Shown here: positions 28,439 through 37,645 of the stretch, piece by piece | Layout: each line of letters opens with the position of its first letter | Numbering within the stretch: position 1 is the first letter of the stretch | NCBI RefSeq assembly: GCF_900096905.1 | Contig: NZ_FMYI01000001.1 | Coordinates: 411,202-475,201, forward strand | Length of the DNA: 64,000 nt | Direction of reading: 5' to 3' | From: Pelagirhabdus alkalitolerans | Lineage (GTDB): Bacteria > Bacillota > Bacilli > Bacillales > Amphibacillaceae | Position numbers and translations under genes: made by a program | The notes under the pieces: model-generated | Seen by the model: only the letters and a program-made list of their open reading frames with translations | What the model was told of the DNA's origin: nothing | Databases searched by the model: none

Positions 28439-28996
28439 ATGAACGTAATACACAGTTTATTAATAATAATTGTTACATTAATTGCCATCATATCACAAAT
28501 ATATCTGAACAGAAATAAATATAAACAAATGGCTTTAACCGATGCTCTAACGGGACTTCCGAATCGATATGCATTGAGAGACTATTTAAAAACAACATCA
28601 AATAAGACAGAGGTTGTTTACTATATTGACCTTGATAATTTTAAATCAATTAATGATGAGTATGGTCATCATTATGGTGATGATGTTTTAAAAACAATTG
28701 CTTCTCGATTAGCACTAATCCAAAGTAAACAAGTTTATCGAGTTGGAGGTGATGAATTTATCATTATATTTAGCTCTACAAATGAGCAAGCACGTAAAAA
28801 AATGACACTAAAACTACTAGAGTGTATTCAAAAACCGATCTATTTAGACGACCATCAGCTAAAAATCACAGCGACAATTGGCGTTTCAAATGTTCATCTA
28901 TTAAAAGAAGACAATATAAAAGAAGCAGATCGAGCTTTATTATCCGCAAAGAAACACGCAAAGGGAACAGCATTTTATCATTCAAATAGTAGCTAA
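28439..28996 (+). CDS. Membrane-bound GGDEF diguanylate cyclase
   Basis: The protein is 185 residues. One transmembrane helix (residues about 4-22) is followed directly by a complete GGDEF domain: LTDALTGLPNRYALRDYL, YYIDLDNFKSINDEYGHHYGDDVL, the active-site motif RVGGDEFIII, and TATIGVS. The catalytic residues are intact, so it should make cyclic di-GMP. There is no RxxD inhibitory site at the expected place and no sensory domain beyond the helix. The ribosome site is AGGAG. It is 23 nt upstream of the sensor kinase gene and probably co-transcribed with it. Confidence 0.92.
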   Translation: MNVIHSLLIIIVTLIAIISQIYLNRNKYKQMALTDALTGLPNRYALRDYLKTTSNKTEVVYYIDLDNFKSINDEYGHHYGDDVLKTIASRLALIQSKQVYRVGGDEFIIIFSSTNEQARKKMTLKLLECIQKPIYLDDHQLKITATIGVSNVHLLKEDNIKEADRALLSAKKHAKGTAFYHSNSS

Positions 28997-29019
28997 TCCG
29001 TCACAATTGAGGTGAATAC

Positions 29020-32000
29020 ATGATACCATTTTGCACTTTAACTAAAAAACGTTACATCGGTTTGATCGCACTTTTGTTTGTTCTGTTGATCACAGGAGTC
29101 CGTTTGATTTGGATTAATGTTCACGAGCCAACTGATCAACCTACTGTCAATAATGGTCAATTAAATCTATCAAATTGGACTTTTACAGAGGATTTACTAT
29201 CATTAAATGGCGAGTGGTCTTTTTATCCTAATACTTTTATTGAAACAGGCGATACCGATTCAAATCAAGAAGTACAGCATATAGAAGTACCTGGTGACTG
29301 GACCTCTGTTTTACAAGGTGAAGACCTGGAGTCAGCATCTTATGGCTATGGAAGTTACAAATTAACGATTCGTTTGCCAGAGGATCGACCGAGCGTATAT
29401 GGTGTCCGTATTAAAAACTTACATAACAGTGCCAGAATTGTTGCAAATGGTCAGGTTGTTAAAACAGTAAATCAACCGAGTACAACACCAGAGGGGACTC
29501 CAACATTTCGCGGACCATTTTACGCCCTATTTCCAATTGGTGAGGAAACACAAGAGCTTAACTTAGTCATCGAAGTTTCCAACTATCACACTCCTTATAT
29601 GGGCGGTATTAATAAATCTATATCTTTCGGAACCGATCAAACTATCACACAGGAAGTAAATATGCAAGAAACATTGCAATTAACTGTGATCATTGTTTTA
29701 TTACTGCACGCACTTTATGCATTTTTGCTATTTATAACTCGAAAAGAACTTAACCAAAAGGAATTACTACTCTTTGGGGTCATGCTTATTTTCATGGCAC
29801 TTGGGAGCGCTCTAGACGATGAGACGTTCATTCAATTACCCATTTTAAGAGAATATAGCTTTAGAATCATGACTTTCTTTTATGTCTGTCTACTAATCTT
29901 GATGATGCAATTCATCCACCGATTGTACCCGACGAGTAAATGGTTTGTAAGAATTGTAACCGTACTTGTTAGTGTGATGGCGATCTTAACATTAGGTATT
30001 GTCCCGTTTGAACATCTATCAATTTTATTAGGGCTTTATTACGCCTTGTATTTCGTCGCCATTAGTTACATGATGTATACAACCATTCAGCATATTAGGC
30101 ACGGTAGCATAGATGGCTATTTCATTTTATTCTTTATTATCAGTTACACATCGAACCTAGTTTGGGGTTTTTTGATATTAAGTGATGTCATCGATTTTCC
30201 TTTTTATCCATTTGATTTCTTTTTTGCTATTCTGTCAATTGCACTTCTATTATTTAGACGCCATCATCAGTTATTCGTTGTCTCTGAACAACAACGTAAG
30301 AAATTAATCGAAGAAGACCAAAAGAAGGATCAATTCCTAGCCAACACATCTCATGAGATCAGAAACCCGCTACACGCCATGATTAATATCTCACAATTGT
30401 TATTAAATAATCATGACGAATTAGGCGATGAGGCCAAGTATAATCTAGCGTTAATTATTAGAACCGGGCATCAATTAACCTATACACTTAATGATATTTT
30501 GGACATCACAAAAATAAAGGAGAATGGTATCCAGCTGGATAAAACAGATGTTAACTTACATGTATTGACAAATGAAGTGATCGAAATTGTTACATTTATG
30601 TCTAGTAAACCTGCTGTTCATATTGAGAATCACATACCTCAAAGTCTGCCGCTAATACATGTGGATCATCACCGGATGAACAGAGTATTATTTAACTTAT
30701 TGCATAATGCACTTAAATACACAGACGAAGGCACCATTATTGTCGATGCGCATCAAAAAGGAAATACTGTTCAAGTATCCGTAACCGATCCTGGTATTGG
30801 CATGTCAAAGAGTGATGTGGATAAAATTTTCTTACCATATGAAAAATTAACCACTCATGATCATGATAGTGGTGGTATTGGTTTAGGCTTAAGTATTACT
30901 AGGCAGCTCATTGAAAAACACGGCGGTAAACTTCAGGTTATGTCTAAAAAAGGGGAAGGGTCTGAATTTAGCTTCATTTTACCTTTAACCACTTCTAAAA
31001 CGAAAGAACTGGCCATTCAAGACACAGCCGCTTCACCTTTAGTACAACATGAACCTTTATCCCGTGATTCTCAAGAGAGCAAAAGCCATGCGAAGATTTT
31101 GGTTATTGATGATGATCGAGTTAACCTAAATATTTTAAAACGCACATTAGAACCGACTTATCAAGTGACAACAACATCCAATCCTGAAGGTGTACTTGAT
31201 ATGCTTGATAAAGAAGCATTTGATTTAATCATATCAGATGTTATGATGCCCAAATTATCAGGCTATCAACTAACTGAAATGATCCGAGAACATTTTTCAA
31301 TATCAGAATTACCAATCTTGTTACTCACAGCCAGAAGTCAACCTGAAGATATTTATACAGGGTTTTTAGCAGGTGCTAACGATTATATTGTTAAACCGGT
31401 TGACTCACTAGAATTACAGGCGCGCGTTCAAGCCTTAACACAGTTAAAACAAGCCATTAATAAACAATTACAACTAGAAGCGGCTTGGCTACAGGCTCAA
31501 ATTAAACCACACTTTATCTTTAATACATTAAACAGTATTGCATCACTTAGCACCTCAGATATTGATAAAATGATTGATTTATTGCATGTATTTGGTCAGT
31601 ATTTGACTAATAGTTTTAGTATGAGTAATACGAAGACACTCGTGCCACTATCTGAAGAGTTGGAGCTCGTGGAATCCTATCTTTATATTAATCAAATCAG
31701 GTTTGATCCCCGCATTGATTATGAGATAGATGTAGAAGAGGGTGACGATATTAAAACACCACCTCTTATCGTTCAAACATTAGTAGAGAACGCATTGAAA
31801 CACGGTATTTTAAAACAAGCAAGTGGTGGTCGCATTAAAATTCTCGGAAGACGTTTAACTTCTTATTATGAACTGCAAGTGATTGATAATGGCGTAGGTA
31901 TGAATGACTCAATACGACAAGACATTTTACGCAACAATATTGATGATCAGCATATCGGCTTAGCCAATACAAACAAACGCTTGAAAAAGCTATTTAATCA

Positions 32001-32073
32001 ACAACTCATCATTACATCTACAGAAGGTGAAGGAACAACCATTACGATTCAGTTTCCATTACATGATGAGTGA
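29020..32073 (+). CDS. Double-kinase hybrid sensor (7TMR-DISM, HisKA, HATPase, receiver, LytS-like kinase)
   Basis: This is a 1017-residue protein. It has an N-terminal membrane helix (about 10-32), an extracellular galactose-binding-like 7TMR-DISMED domain (about 60-200: LNGEWSFYPNTF, VPGDWTSV), and seven membrane helices (about 215-405). A HisKA domain follows with His445 in NTSHEIRNPLHAMINISQ and a HATPase with NRVLFNLLHNALKY and GIGLGLSI. The receiver has Asp740 in LIISDVMMPK and the Lys in YIVKPVD. The second kinase is LytS/YehU-like, with His831 in AQIKPHFIFNTLNSI and HATPase LIVQTLVENALKHG. Two histidine kinase modules in one chain flank an internal receiver. The partner is probably the divergent SARP-type regulator. 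DISM sensors are usually linked to carbohydrates or cell-wall signals, which suits the neighbourhood. Confidence 0.93.
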   Translation: MIPFCTLTKKRYIGLIALLFVLLITGVRLIWINVHEPTDQPTVNNGQLNLSNWTFTEDLLSLNGEWSFYPNTFIETGDTDSNQEVQHIEVPGDWTSVLQGEDLESASYGYGSYKLTIRLPEDRPSVYGVRIKNLHNSARIVANGQVVKTVNQPSTTPEGTPTFRGPFYALFPIGEETQELNLVIEVSNYHTPYMGGINKSISFGTDQTITQEVNMQETLQLTVIIVLLLHALYAFLLFITRKELNQKELLLFGVMLIFMALGSALDDETFIQLPILREYSFRIMTFFYVCLLILMMQFIHRLYPTSKWFVRIVTVLVSVMAILTLGIVPFEHLSILLGLYYALYFVAISYMMYTTIQHIRHGSIDGYFILFFIISYTSNLVWGFLILSDVIDFPFYPFDFFFAILSIALLLFRRHHQLFVVSEQQRKKLIEEDQKKDQFLANTSHEIRNPLHAMINISQLLLNNHDELGDEAKYNLALIIRTGHQLTYTLNDILDITKIKENGIQLDKTDVNLHVLTNEVIEIVTFMSSKPAVHIENHIPQSLPLIHVDHHRMNRVLFNLLHNALKYTDEGTIIVDAHQKGNTVQVSVTDPGIGMSKSDVDKIFLPYEKLTTHDHDSGGIGLGLSITRQLIEKHGGKLQVMSKKGEGSEFSFILPLTTSKTKELAIQDTAASPLVQHEPLSRDSQESKSHAKILVIDDDRVNLNILKRTLEPTYQVTTTSNPEGVLDMLDKEAFDLIISDVMMPKLSGYQLTEMIREHFSISELPILLLTARSQPEDIYTGFLAGANDYIVKPVDSLELQARVQALTQLKQAINKQLQLEAAWLQAQIKPHFIFNTLNSIASLSTSDIDKMIDLLHVFGQYLTNSFSMSNTKTLVPLSEELELVESYLYINQIRFDPRIDYEIDVEEGDDIKTPPLIVQTLVENALKHGILKQASGGRIKILGRRLTSYYELQVIDNGVGMNDSIRQDILRNNIDDQHIGLANTNKRLKKLFNQQLIITSTEGEGTTITIQFPLHDE

Positions 32074-32189
32074 ACTCTTAGTTAGAGAACTGAAAATAGA
32101 GTAAATCCTACCCCGCAGAATGTGATGTAATATAGCGAAGCGTTTAGTAATATTTCGCGTCATTATTTTCTCTCATATTGTTTTTCCAG

Positions 32190-32333
32190 AGTACTGTATT
32201 AGGATTTGGTATAAGTATAAAATTAATCACAGAAATCGAAGACATGAATCAAGCAGAAGCACAAAATATTGTTAAAAAGGCACATAGAACTTTTCCATAC
32301 CCAACTGCCATTCAAGAATATGAAAAATTATAA
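32190..32333 (+). pseudogene. C-terminal fragment of an Ohr/OsmC-like peroxidase
   Basis: An open stretch of about 48 codons without a start translates to ...LGFGISIKLITEIEDMNQAEAQNIVKKAHRTFPYPTAIQEY. It follows the C-terminal pattern of Ohr/OsmC proteins (GFGL.VEL, then EEA..LV..AH..CPYS.A). The second redox cysteine position is Phe, and the N-terminal two thirds are absent. It looks like a deletion remnant. The stretch 32074-32189 shows nothing else. Confidence 0.45.
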
Positions 32334-32347
32334 TAAACATCATTAAA

Positions 32348-32386
32348 AACTCACACATGACTTATTGTGTCACATATGTGTGAGTT
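32348..32386. terminator. Bidirectional terminator before the ferredoxin/flavodoxin reductase gene
   Basis: An 11-bp perfect stem AACTCACACAT/ATGTGTGAGTT has A and T runs on either side. It ends the minus-strand reductase gene. Confidence 0.8.
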
Positions 32387-32424
32387 CTTTTTACTCCTCT
32401 TGCTACTGTATATCTACTTTCACT

Positions 32425-33444
32425 TCAAAATTTATTCTGTAATTTAGCGTGATGACTCGAGACCGTCCCAAACGAATCTGCTTCTGGATCCACTTGTTTT
32501 TTTGCTTGATTTACTGCGTTTACCGCATCTTGGAAACAACCTGCGATAAGATTCACTTTACCTGGATAACTTATAATATCACCAGCTGCATAAATCCCTG
32601 ATAAACTAGTTGTGCATTCGGCTGTACCCGCTAAATAAAAATCATTCTTACGCTCAAGATCCAAATCACTCTCATCGAGTAACGACGTGTCTTGTTCGTA
32701 GCCGTGATTGATAATCACAGCATCAACTGACAGTTCTATCTCATCCTGTGTGTCAATACTGGTTAAAGTCGTGGTATGAACCGTATTCGTCTTGGGATCT
32801 GTTACTAAATCTGTGACGATATGCTTTGAATAGATATTGATAGATGATGTCATCAACTCATTTACTGAACGTTCATGTGCTGTAGGTGTTTCTTTTCGGA
32901 AAGTGATACCCACTTCACTTGCGATGGGTTCAAGCAAGAGTGCCCAGTCAATAGCTGAATTACCTCCACCTGAAATCAATACACGCTTATCCTTAAACTG
33001 CTTTAATTGTGGCATTGTATAGTGAATATTTTTAACCGGTGTATTCAGCGTCTTTTCAACTTCTAATCTTTTGGGGTATAAAATGCCACTACCTACCGCT
33101 ATAATAACTGTCTGACTCCAGTGACGTTCACCACTATTTGTGGTGAGAATAAAATGATCATTCTCTCCTCGCGTAATGGACACTACTTTTTCATTTAAAA
33201 CAACTGTGGGATCAAAGGTTAAGGCTTGATCGGACAGTTGCCTGATTAGGTCCTGTCCTTTAATTGGAGCAACTCCACCAACATCCCATATCATTTTCTC
33301 GGGATAAACGTGCATTTTCCCCCCTAAAGTTGAGTGAGCATCAATCAACTTTGTCTTCATATTCCGCAAGCCACTATAGAACGCACTATATAAACCGGCA
33401 GGACCTCCACCAATAATCGTGACATCAAAAAGTTCAACTGACAT
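32425..33444 (-). CDS. YumC/YcgT-type ferredoxin(flavodoxin)-NADP reductase
   Basis: The protein is 339 residues from the ATG at 33444, which has GAGGAGTC 6 nt upstream; the longer frame from 33474 has no site. The FAD-binding motif VTIIGGGPAGLYSAF, the NADPH motif VLISGGGNSAIDWALLL and the second FAD motif GIYAAGDIISYPGKVNLIAGCFQDA are all present. The thioredoxin-reductase CxxC pair is missing, which places it in the thioredoxin-reductase-like ferredoxin reductase group. Divergent placement from a siderophore transporter behind a shared Fur box suggests it supplies electrons for releasing iron from ferric siderophores, as proposed for related Fur-controlled reductases. Confidence 0.9.
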   Translation of the reverse strand: MSVELFDVTIIGGGPAGLYSAFYSGLRNMKTKLIDAHSTLGGKMHVYPEKMIWDVGGVAPIKGQDLIRQLSDQALTFDPTVVLNEKVVSITRGENDHFILTTNSGERHWSQTVIIAVGSGILYPKRLEVEKTLNTPVKNIHYTMPQLKQFKDKRVLISGGGNSAIDWALLLEPIASEVGITFRKETPTAHERSVNELMTSSINIYSKHIVTDLVTDPKTNTVHTTTLTSIDTQDEIELSVDAVIINHGYEQDTSLLDESDLDLERKNDFYLAGTAECTTSLSGIYAAGDIISYPGKVNLIAGCFQDAVNAVNQAKKQVDPEADSFGTVSSHHAKLQNKF

Positions 33445-33484
33445 ATGATCGACTCCTCTATCATTTAATAACATGACATATAAT

Positions 33485-33515
33485 TTTATAATTGATAATC
33501 ATTATCAATTATAAA
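33485..33515. promoter_or_regulatory. Fur box 1, 31-bp perfect palindrome
   Basis: The two 15-bp arms meet at a single C (33500). The core ATTGATAATCATTATCAAT matches the classical GATAATGATAATCATTATC Fur operator. It lies just upstream of the reductase gene on the minus strand. Confidence 0.92.
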
Positions 33516-33553
33516 TGGGTACTTGTCAATGTGAAATCTAACACAATTTATCA

Positions 33554-33617
33554 TTGACATAAAACGGGATCACAGCTATATTAGATTTACATCATCGATA
33601 TCGATAATCATTCTCAA
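33554..33617 (+). promoter_or_regulatory. Promoter and Fur box 2 of the siderophore transporter operon
   Basis: TTGACA (33554-33559) and TATATT (33577-33582) are 17 bp apart. A second Fur-box-like sequence, CGATAATCATTCTCAAT (33602-33617 region), lies just after the expected transcription start, where Fur with iron would block the polymerase. Confidence 0.85.
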
Positions 33618-33633
33618 TACGGAGGTTTTACAG

Positions 33634-34434
33634 ATGGATCGTCTGTCGACAGCGGATGTGAGTTTCGGCTATGACGACACGCTCGTCATCAAAGATTTAA
33701 ACATTACTATCCCTAATAAAAAAATCACAACCATTATCGGATCCAATGGTTGTGGCAAATCAACTTTATTAAAAGCTATGACACGAATTCTGCCTTATCA
33801 AACAGGCGGCATCTTTCTTGATGGTAAAGAAATTTCGACAGAACATACAAAAGCACTTGCTAAAAAGATGGCGATTTTACCACAAGCACCAGAAGGCGCT
33901 CATGGTTTAACTGTCGGAGAGCTTGTCTCTTATGGGCGCTTTCCTTATCAAAGTATGCTTGGCCATTTAAGTAAAAAGGATCATGACGTGATTAACTGGG
34001 CGCTTGAGGTGACTGGGACATCTCGTTTTAAATATAAAGCAGCTGATGCCTTATCCGGTGGACAGCGTCAGCGCGTTTGGATTGCGATGGCTTTAGCGCA
34101 AGAAACGGATATTATATTTCTCGATGAACCGACCACTTATTTAGATATGGCTCATCAGCTAGAAGTCCTTGAGTTATTAGAACGTTTAAATAAAGAAGAA
34201 GGGCGTACGATTGTCATGGTTCTGCACGACTTAAATCATGCGGCACGTTTTGCTGACCATATTATTGCCTTAAAAGAAGGAACTATCGTAAGAGCTGGGT
34301 CACCAGAGACTATTATTCATTCGGATATATTAAAAGAAGTCTTCCAAATTGATGCCGTTATCGGTAAGGACCCTTTATCAAATAAACCAATGTGCATAAC
34401 TTACCAATTACTAAAGGGAGGAACACAAACATGA
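33634..34434 (+). CDS. Ferric siderophore ABC transporter ATP-binding protein
   Basis: This 266-residue protein is of the FecE/FhuC family. Walker A is IIGSNGCGKSTLLKAM, the signature is LSGGQRQRVWIAMALAQ, Walker B is DIIFLDEPTTYLD, and the switch His is in VMVLHDLNHAARFAD. The ribosome site is GGAGG. It overlaps the next gene by 4 nt (ATGA at 34431). First in the Fur-controlled operon, it powers uptake through the two FecCD permeases. Confidence 0.95.
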   Translation: MDRLSTADVSFGYDDTLVIKDLNITIPNKKITTIIGSNGCGKSTLLKAMTRILPYQTGGIFLDGKEISTEHTKALAKKMAILPQAPEGAHGLTVGELVSYGRFPYQSMLGHLSKKDHDVINWALEVTGTSRFKYKAADALSGGQRQRVWIAMALAQETDIIFLDEPTTYLDMAHQLEVLELLERLNKEEGRTIVMVLHDLNHAARFADHIIALKEGTIVRAGSPETIIHSDILKEVFQIDAVIGKDPLSNKPMCITYQLLKGGTQT

Positions 34435-35339
34435 TAAAACGATTAGTCGCGATAACTTTTGTACTACTTGTACTTGTCGCTTGTGATATGAACAATGAAT
34501 CCACAGAAACTGAAACAGAAGAAACAAATACCTTTACTTACGAATCAGAAACAGGTCCAATTGAGGTGCCTACTGAACCAGAACGTGTCGTTGTTTTATC
34601 TGGTTATACAGGCGATGTGATCAAACTTGACGTTAACATTGTTGGGGTTGATACGTGGTCAAAAAATAACCCAAACTTTTCCGATGAATTAGCGGATGTA
34701 GAAGAAGTATCGGAAGATAATTTAGAAAAAATTATTGATCTTGAACCCGATTTAATTATAACGCTTGCATCAACTAATAATTTAGATGATCTACAAGAAA
34801 TTGCGCCTACCGTTTCCTACACATGGGGAGCTGTAGATTATCTTGAACAACACATTGAAATTGGTAAACTACTAAACAAAGAAGAGGAAGCAACCGCTTG
34901 GGTAGAAGATTTCCGTTCACGAGCTGAATCATTGGGTGAAGAGATTAAAGATGAAATAGGAGAAGATACCACTGTTTCAGTTTTAGAAGCCTTTGACAAA
35001 ACAGTTTATGTATATGGTAACGATTGGGCGCGTGGAACCGAAATTCTTTACCAAACAATGGATCTTGGCATGCCTGAAGCGATAGAAGAAGATGTTGTAG
35101 CAGATGGTTACTTGGCATTATCACTAGAGGTCATCCCTGATTATGTTGGGGATTATCTCGTTTTAAGTAAATACGAAGGGGCAGATACTGCCTTTGAAGA
35201 AACTGAAACATTTCAAAATATTCCAGCCGTTCAAGATGACAATGTAATTGAAATGCAAGGTGAAGGAGCAAGTTTTACAGACCCGATCACCTCAGAAATA
35301 CAACTTGCTTTCTTTGAAGATGCTTTTTTAGGTGAATAA
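34431..35339 (+). CDS. Ferric siderophore-binding lipoprotein
   Basis: The protein is 302 residues from the ATG at 34431 (GGGAGG 9 nt upstream, overlapping the previous stop). It has a signal peptide with lipobox LVLVACDMN (Cys about residue 17) and a class III periplasmic-binding fold of the FhuD/FecB/TroA type (PTEPERVVVLSGYTGDVIKLDVNIVGV, LEPDLIITLAS). The ligand cannot be told from sequence; catecholate and hydroxamate siderophores are both possible. Confidence 0.93.
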   Translation: MIKRLVAITFVLLVLVACDMNNESTETETEETNTFTYESETGPIEVPTEPERVVVLSGYTGDVIKLDVNIVGVDTWSKNNPNFSDELADVEEVSEDNLEKIIDLEPDLIITLASTNNLDDLQEIAPTVSYTWGAVDYLEQHIEIGKLLNKEEEATAWVEDFRSRAESLGEEIKDEIGEDTTVSVLEAFDKTVYVYGNDWARGTEILYQTMDLGMPEAIEEDVVADGYLALSLEVIPDYVGDYLVLSKYEGADTAFEETETFQNIPAVQDDNVIEMQGEGASFTDPITSEIQLAFFEDAFLGE

Positions 35340-35346
35340 TCTATTT

Positions 35347-35386
35347 AAAAGGACGATGTGGCTACTTTCTGTCACATCATCCTTTT
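35347..35386 (+). terminator. Attenuating hairpin between binding protein and permease genes
   Basis: A 14-bp stem with one mismatch (35347-35360 with 35373-35386) ends in CCTTTTATG. It is a weak terminator inside the operon and would leave more binding protein mRNA than permease mRNA. Confidence 0.65.
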
Positions 35387-35420
35387 ATGTTTATCCTGTT
35401 TACAAGTGAGGTGAATCACG

Positions 35421-36431
35421 ATGCCACAACAACTTAATCAAACCAAACGCTTTAGTATAACCTTAATCTTAAGTCTTTTGATCTTACTTATCACATTTAC
35501 AATAGCCATGATTTTTGGGGCAGCTGACATTGCCATTAGAGATGTTTTATCAGCACTCTTTACCACGCATACGAATGATCAGATTCTTATTATTCGTGAA
35601 ATTCGTTTACCTCGAGAAATTGCCGCCATCTTTGTTGGCGCAGCACTTGGTGTTGCAGGTGCGATGATGCAGGGAATGACACGTAATCCTCTGGCTGATC
35701 CAGGGTTACTCGGTCTATCCGCTGGTGCATACGCAGCCTTAGCCATCACTTCTGCGATCTTTCCTTTTCTCAATTACTATATGGTGATGGTCACAAGTTT
35801 TATCGGCGCCGCTATTGGTGGAGGATTAGTATTCGGATTGGGCGCGATAAAACGAACCCAACTCTCTCCTGTACGAATGGTAATTGCAGGAGCCGCTATC
35901 TCTTCTTTCTTATATGCTATCGCTGAAGGAATAGGGCTTTACTTTAAACAAACAAAGGACATGGCAATGTGGACAGCTGGCGGTCTGAGTGGCACGACCT
36001 GGTCACAGCTTGAAATCGTGATTCCTTTTACTATCATAGGCATTATCGGTGCTTTATTACTTTCATCTCGCTTAACCATCCTAAGTTTAAGTGAAGAAGT
36101 TGCAGTGGGATTAGGTCAAAATATTAAGCAAACGCGAAGACTTTTATTTCTCTTTATTATTATATTAACTGGATCAGCTGTTGCCTTAATCGGAAACATG
36201 ACCTTCATCGGTTTAATGATCCCTCATATTGTTAGGCGCTTTGTCGGGAATGATTACCGATTTATAATCCCATTATCCGCTAGTTACGGTGCTATTTTTA
36301 TGGTCTTTGCTGATACAGTCAGTCGCTTAATTTATGCACCTTTTGAAACACCCGTTGTTGCCATTGTATCGATCTTTGGACTCCCATTCTTTCTCTGGGT
36401 CGTTAAAATAAAGCGAGGAGCATTTCTATGA
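35421..36431 (+). CDS. FecCD-family iron siderophore permease, first subunit
   Basis: The protein is 336 residues with about nine or ten membrane helices. FecCD signatures are EIRLPREIAAIFVGAALGVAGAMMQGMTRNPLADPGLLGLSAGAY and NMTFIGLMIPHIVRRFVGNDYR. The ribosome site is GAGGTG. It overlaps the second permease by 4 nt (36428-36431) and forms a heterodimer with it. Confidence 0.94.
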   Translation: MPQQLNQTKRFSITLILSLLILLITFTIAMIFGAADIAIRDVLSALFTTHTNDQILIIREIRLPREIAAIFVGAALGVAGAMMQGMTRNPLADPGLLGLSAGAYAALAITSAIFPFLNYYMVMVTSFIGAAIGGGLVFGLGAIKRTQLSPVRMVIAGAAISSFLYAIAEGIGLYFKQTKDMAMWTAGGLSGTTWSQLEIVIPFTIIGIIGALLLSSRLTILSLSEEVAVGLGQNIKQTRRLLFLFIIILTGSAVALIGNMTFIGLMIPHIVRRFVGNDYRFIIPLSASYGAIFMVFADTVSRLIYAPFETPVVAIVSIFGLPFFLWVVKIKRGAFL

Positions 36432-37435
36432 TTCATCCTTCTATCATCAAAAAACAACGTCTATACTTGGGAATCATGATCATGATCATACTAACAACAT
36501 TATTGATTGCGATGTCTTCCGGTCAAGCTAGTTTACCAGTCAGTCGTTTAATTCCAACGCTGACCGGGGCAGGAACATTCAGAGAATCCTTTATTTTATT
36601 TTCTTTAAGGATGCCACGTATCGTTATTACCTTACTGGCAGGAATGGCACTCAGCTTATCCGGGGCAATTTTACAGAGCGTGACCCGTAATGATCTAGCT
36701 GATCCAGGAATCATTGGAATTAATGCCGGTGCTGGGGTTTCGGTAAGTATCTTCTTCATATTCTTTTCTGTCGAAGCAGGGGCTTTTGTCTACATGATTC
36801 CCTTTGTTGGGTTTATCGGTGCTCTAGTGACAGCGGCACTAATTTATTTATTCAGTTATAGTCGCACAGAAGGAATCAAACCGATGCATTTAATTCTGGT
36901 TGGGGTCGGCTTTTCAACTGCACTATCTGGTTTAATGGTCGTCATTATTTCCTCTCAAGAAGCAGAGAAAGTTGATTTTATTGCAAGATGGTTAGCAGGG
37001 AATATTTGGGGTGATGATTGGCCGTTTGTATTTGCCTTGCTCCCTTGGCTAATTGTCTGTATTCCATTTACCTTACTAAAAGCCAATCGATTAAATTTAA
37101 TCAGTATGAGTGAATCGGTCGCCATTGGCGTTGGGGTGTCTATTCAAAAAGAAAGGCTCCAACTGATCGTCTCCGCCGTTGCTTTAGCAGCTGTCAGTGT
37201 GTCGATAACGGGCGGAATTGCTTTTATCGGGTTAATGGCGCCCCATATTGCTAAACGTTTAATTGGATCACGACATCAGCTCTTTTTACCGTTAGCTATT
37301 CTCATTGGTGGGTGGTTACTGCTCGTCGCTGATACACTTGGACGAAGCTTAACTGACACCATGATTCCTGCCGGGATTGTGGTATCACTTATTGGCGCTC
37401 CCTACTTTATTTATTTATTGCTGACGAGTGATTAA
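36428..37435 (+). CDS. FecCD-family iron siderophore permease, second subunit
   Basis: The protein is 335 residues. It has the same fold as its partner (RMPRIVITLLAGMALSLSGAILQSVTRNDLADPGIIGINAGAGV and GIAFIGLMAPHIAKRLIGSRHQLFLP). The start overlaps the preceding stop and the gene is the last of the operon, followed by a strong terminator. Confidence 0.94.
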   Translation: MIHPSIIKKQRLYLGIMIMIILTTLLIAMSSGQASLPVSRLIPTLTGAGTFRESFILFSLRMPRIVITLLAGMALSLSGAILQSVTRNDLADPGIIGINAGAGVSVSIFFIFFSVEAGAFVYMIPFVGFIGALVTAALIYLFSYSRTEGIKPMHLILVGVGFSTALSGLMVVIISSQEAEKVDFIARWLAGNIWGDDWPFVFALLPWLIVCIPFTLLKANRLNLISMSESVAIGVGVSIQKERLQLIVSAVALAAVSVSITGGIAFIGLMAPHIAKRLIGSRHQLFLPLAILIGGWLLLVADTLGRSLTDTMIPAGIVVSLIGAPYFIYLLLTSD

Positions 37436-37486
37436 GTGGAGATTACAAATAATGTTAAACAAGGACGAACTCGAACTAAACGCTTT

Positions 37487-37525
37487 AAAAAGATGATCTC
37501 GATATCGATTCGAGGTCATCTTTTT
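37487..37525 (+). terminator. Terminator of the siderophore transporter operon
   Basis: A 16-bp stem with one mismatch (37487-37502 with 37510-37525) ends in a T run. Confidence 0.88.
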
Positions 37526-37645
37526 AAATGTAAACATACAAAACAAAGAACAACTTTACCAAATGTGTATGCGCCTATTAGATCTTGGAAAAAATGATAA
37601 GACAATTTTTAGTGTGCAATGCTATAGAAAAGTGGTGTCACGATA

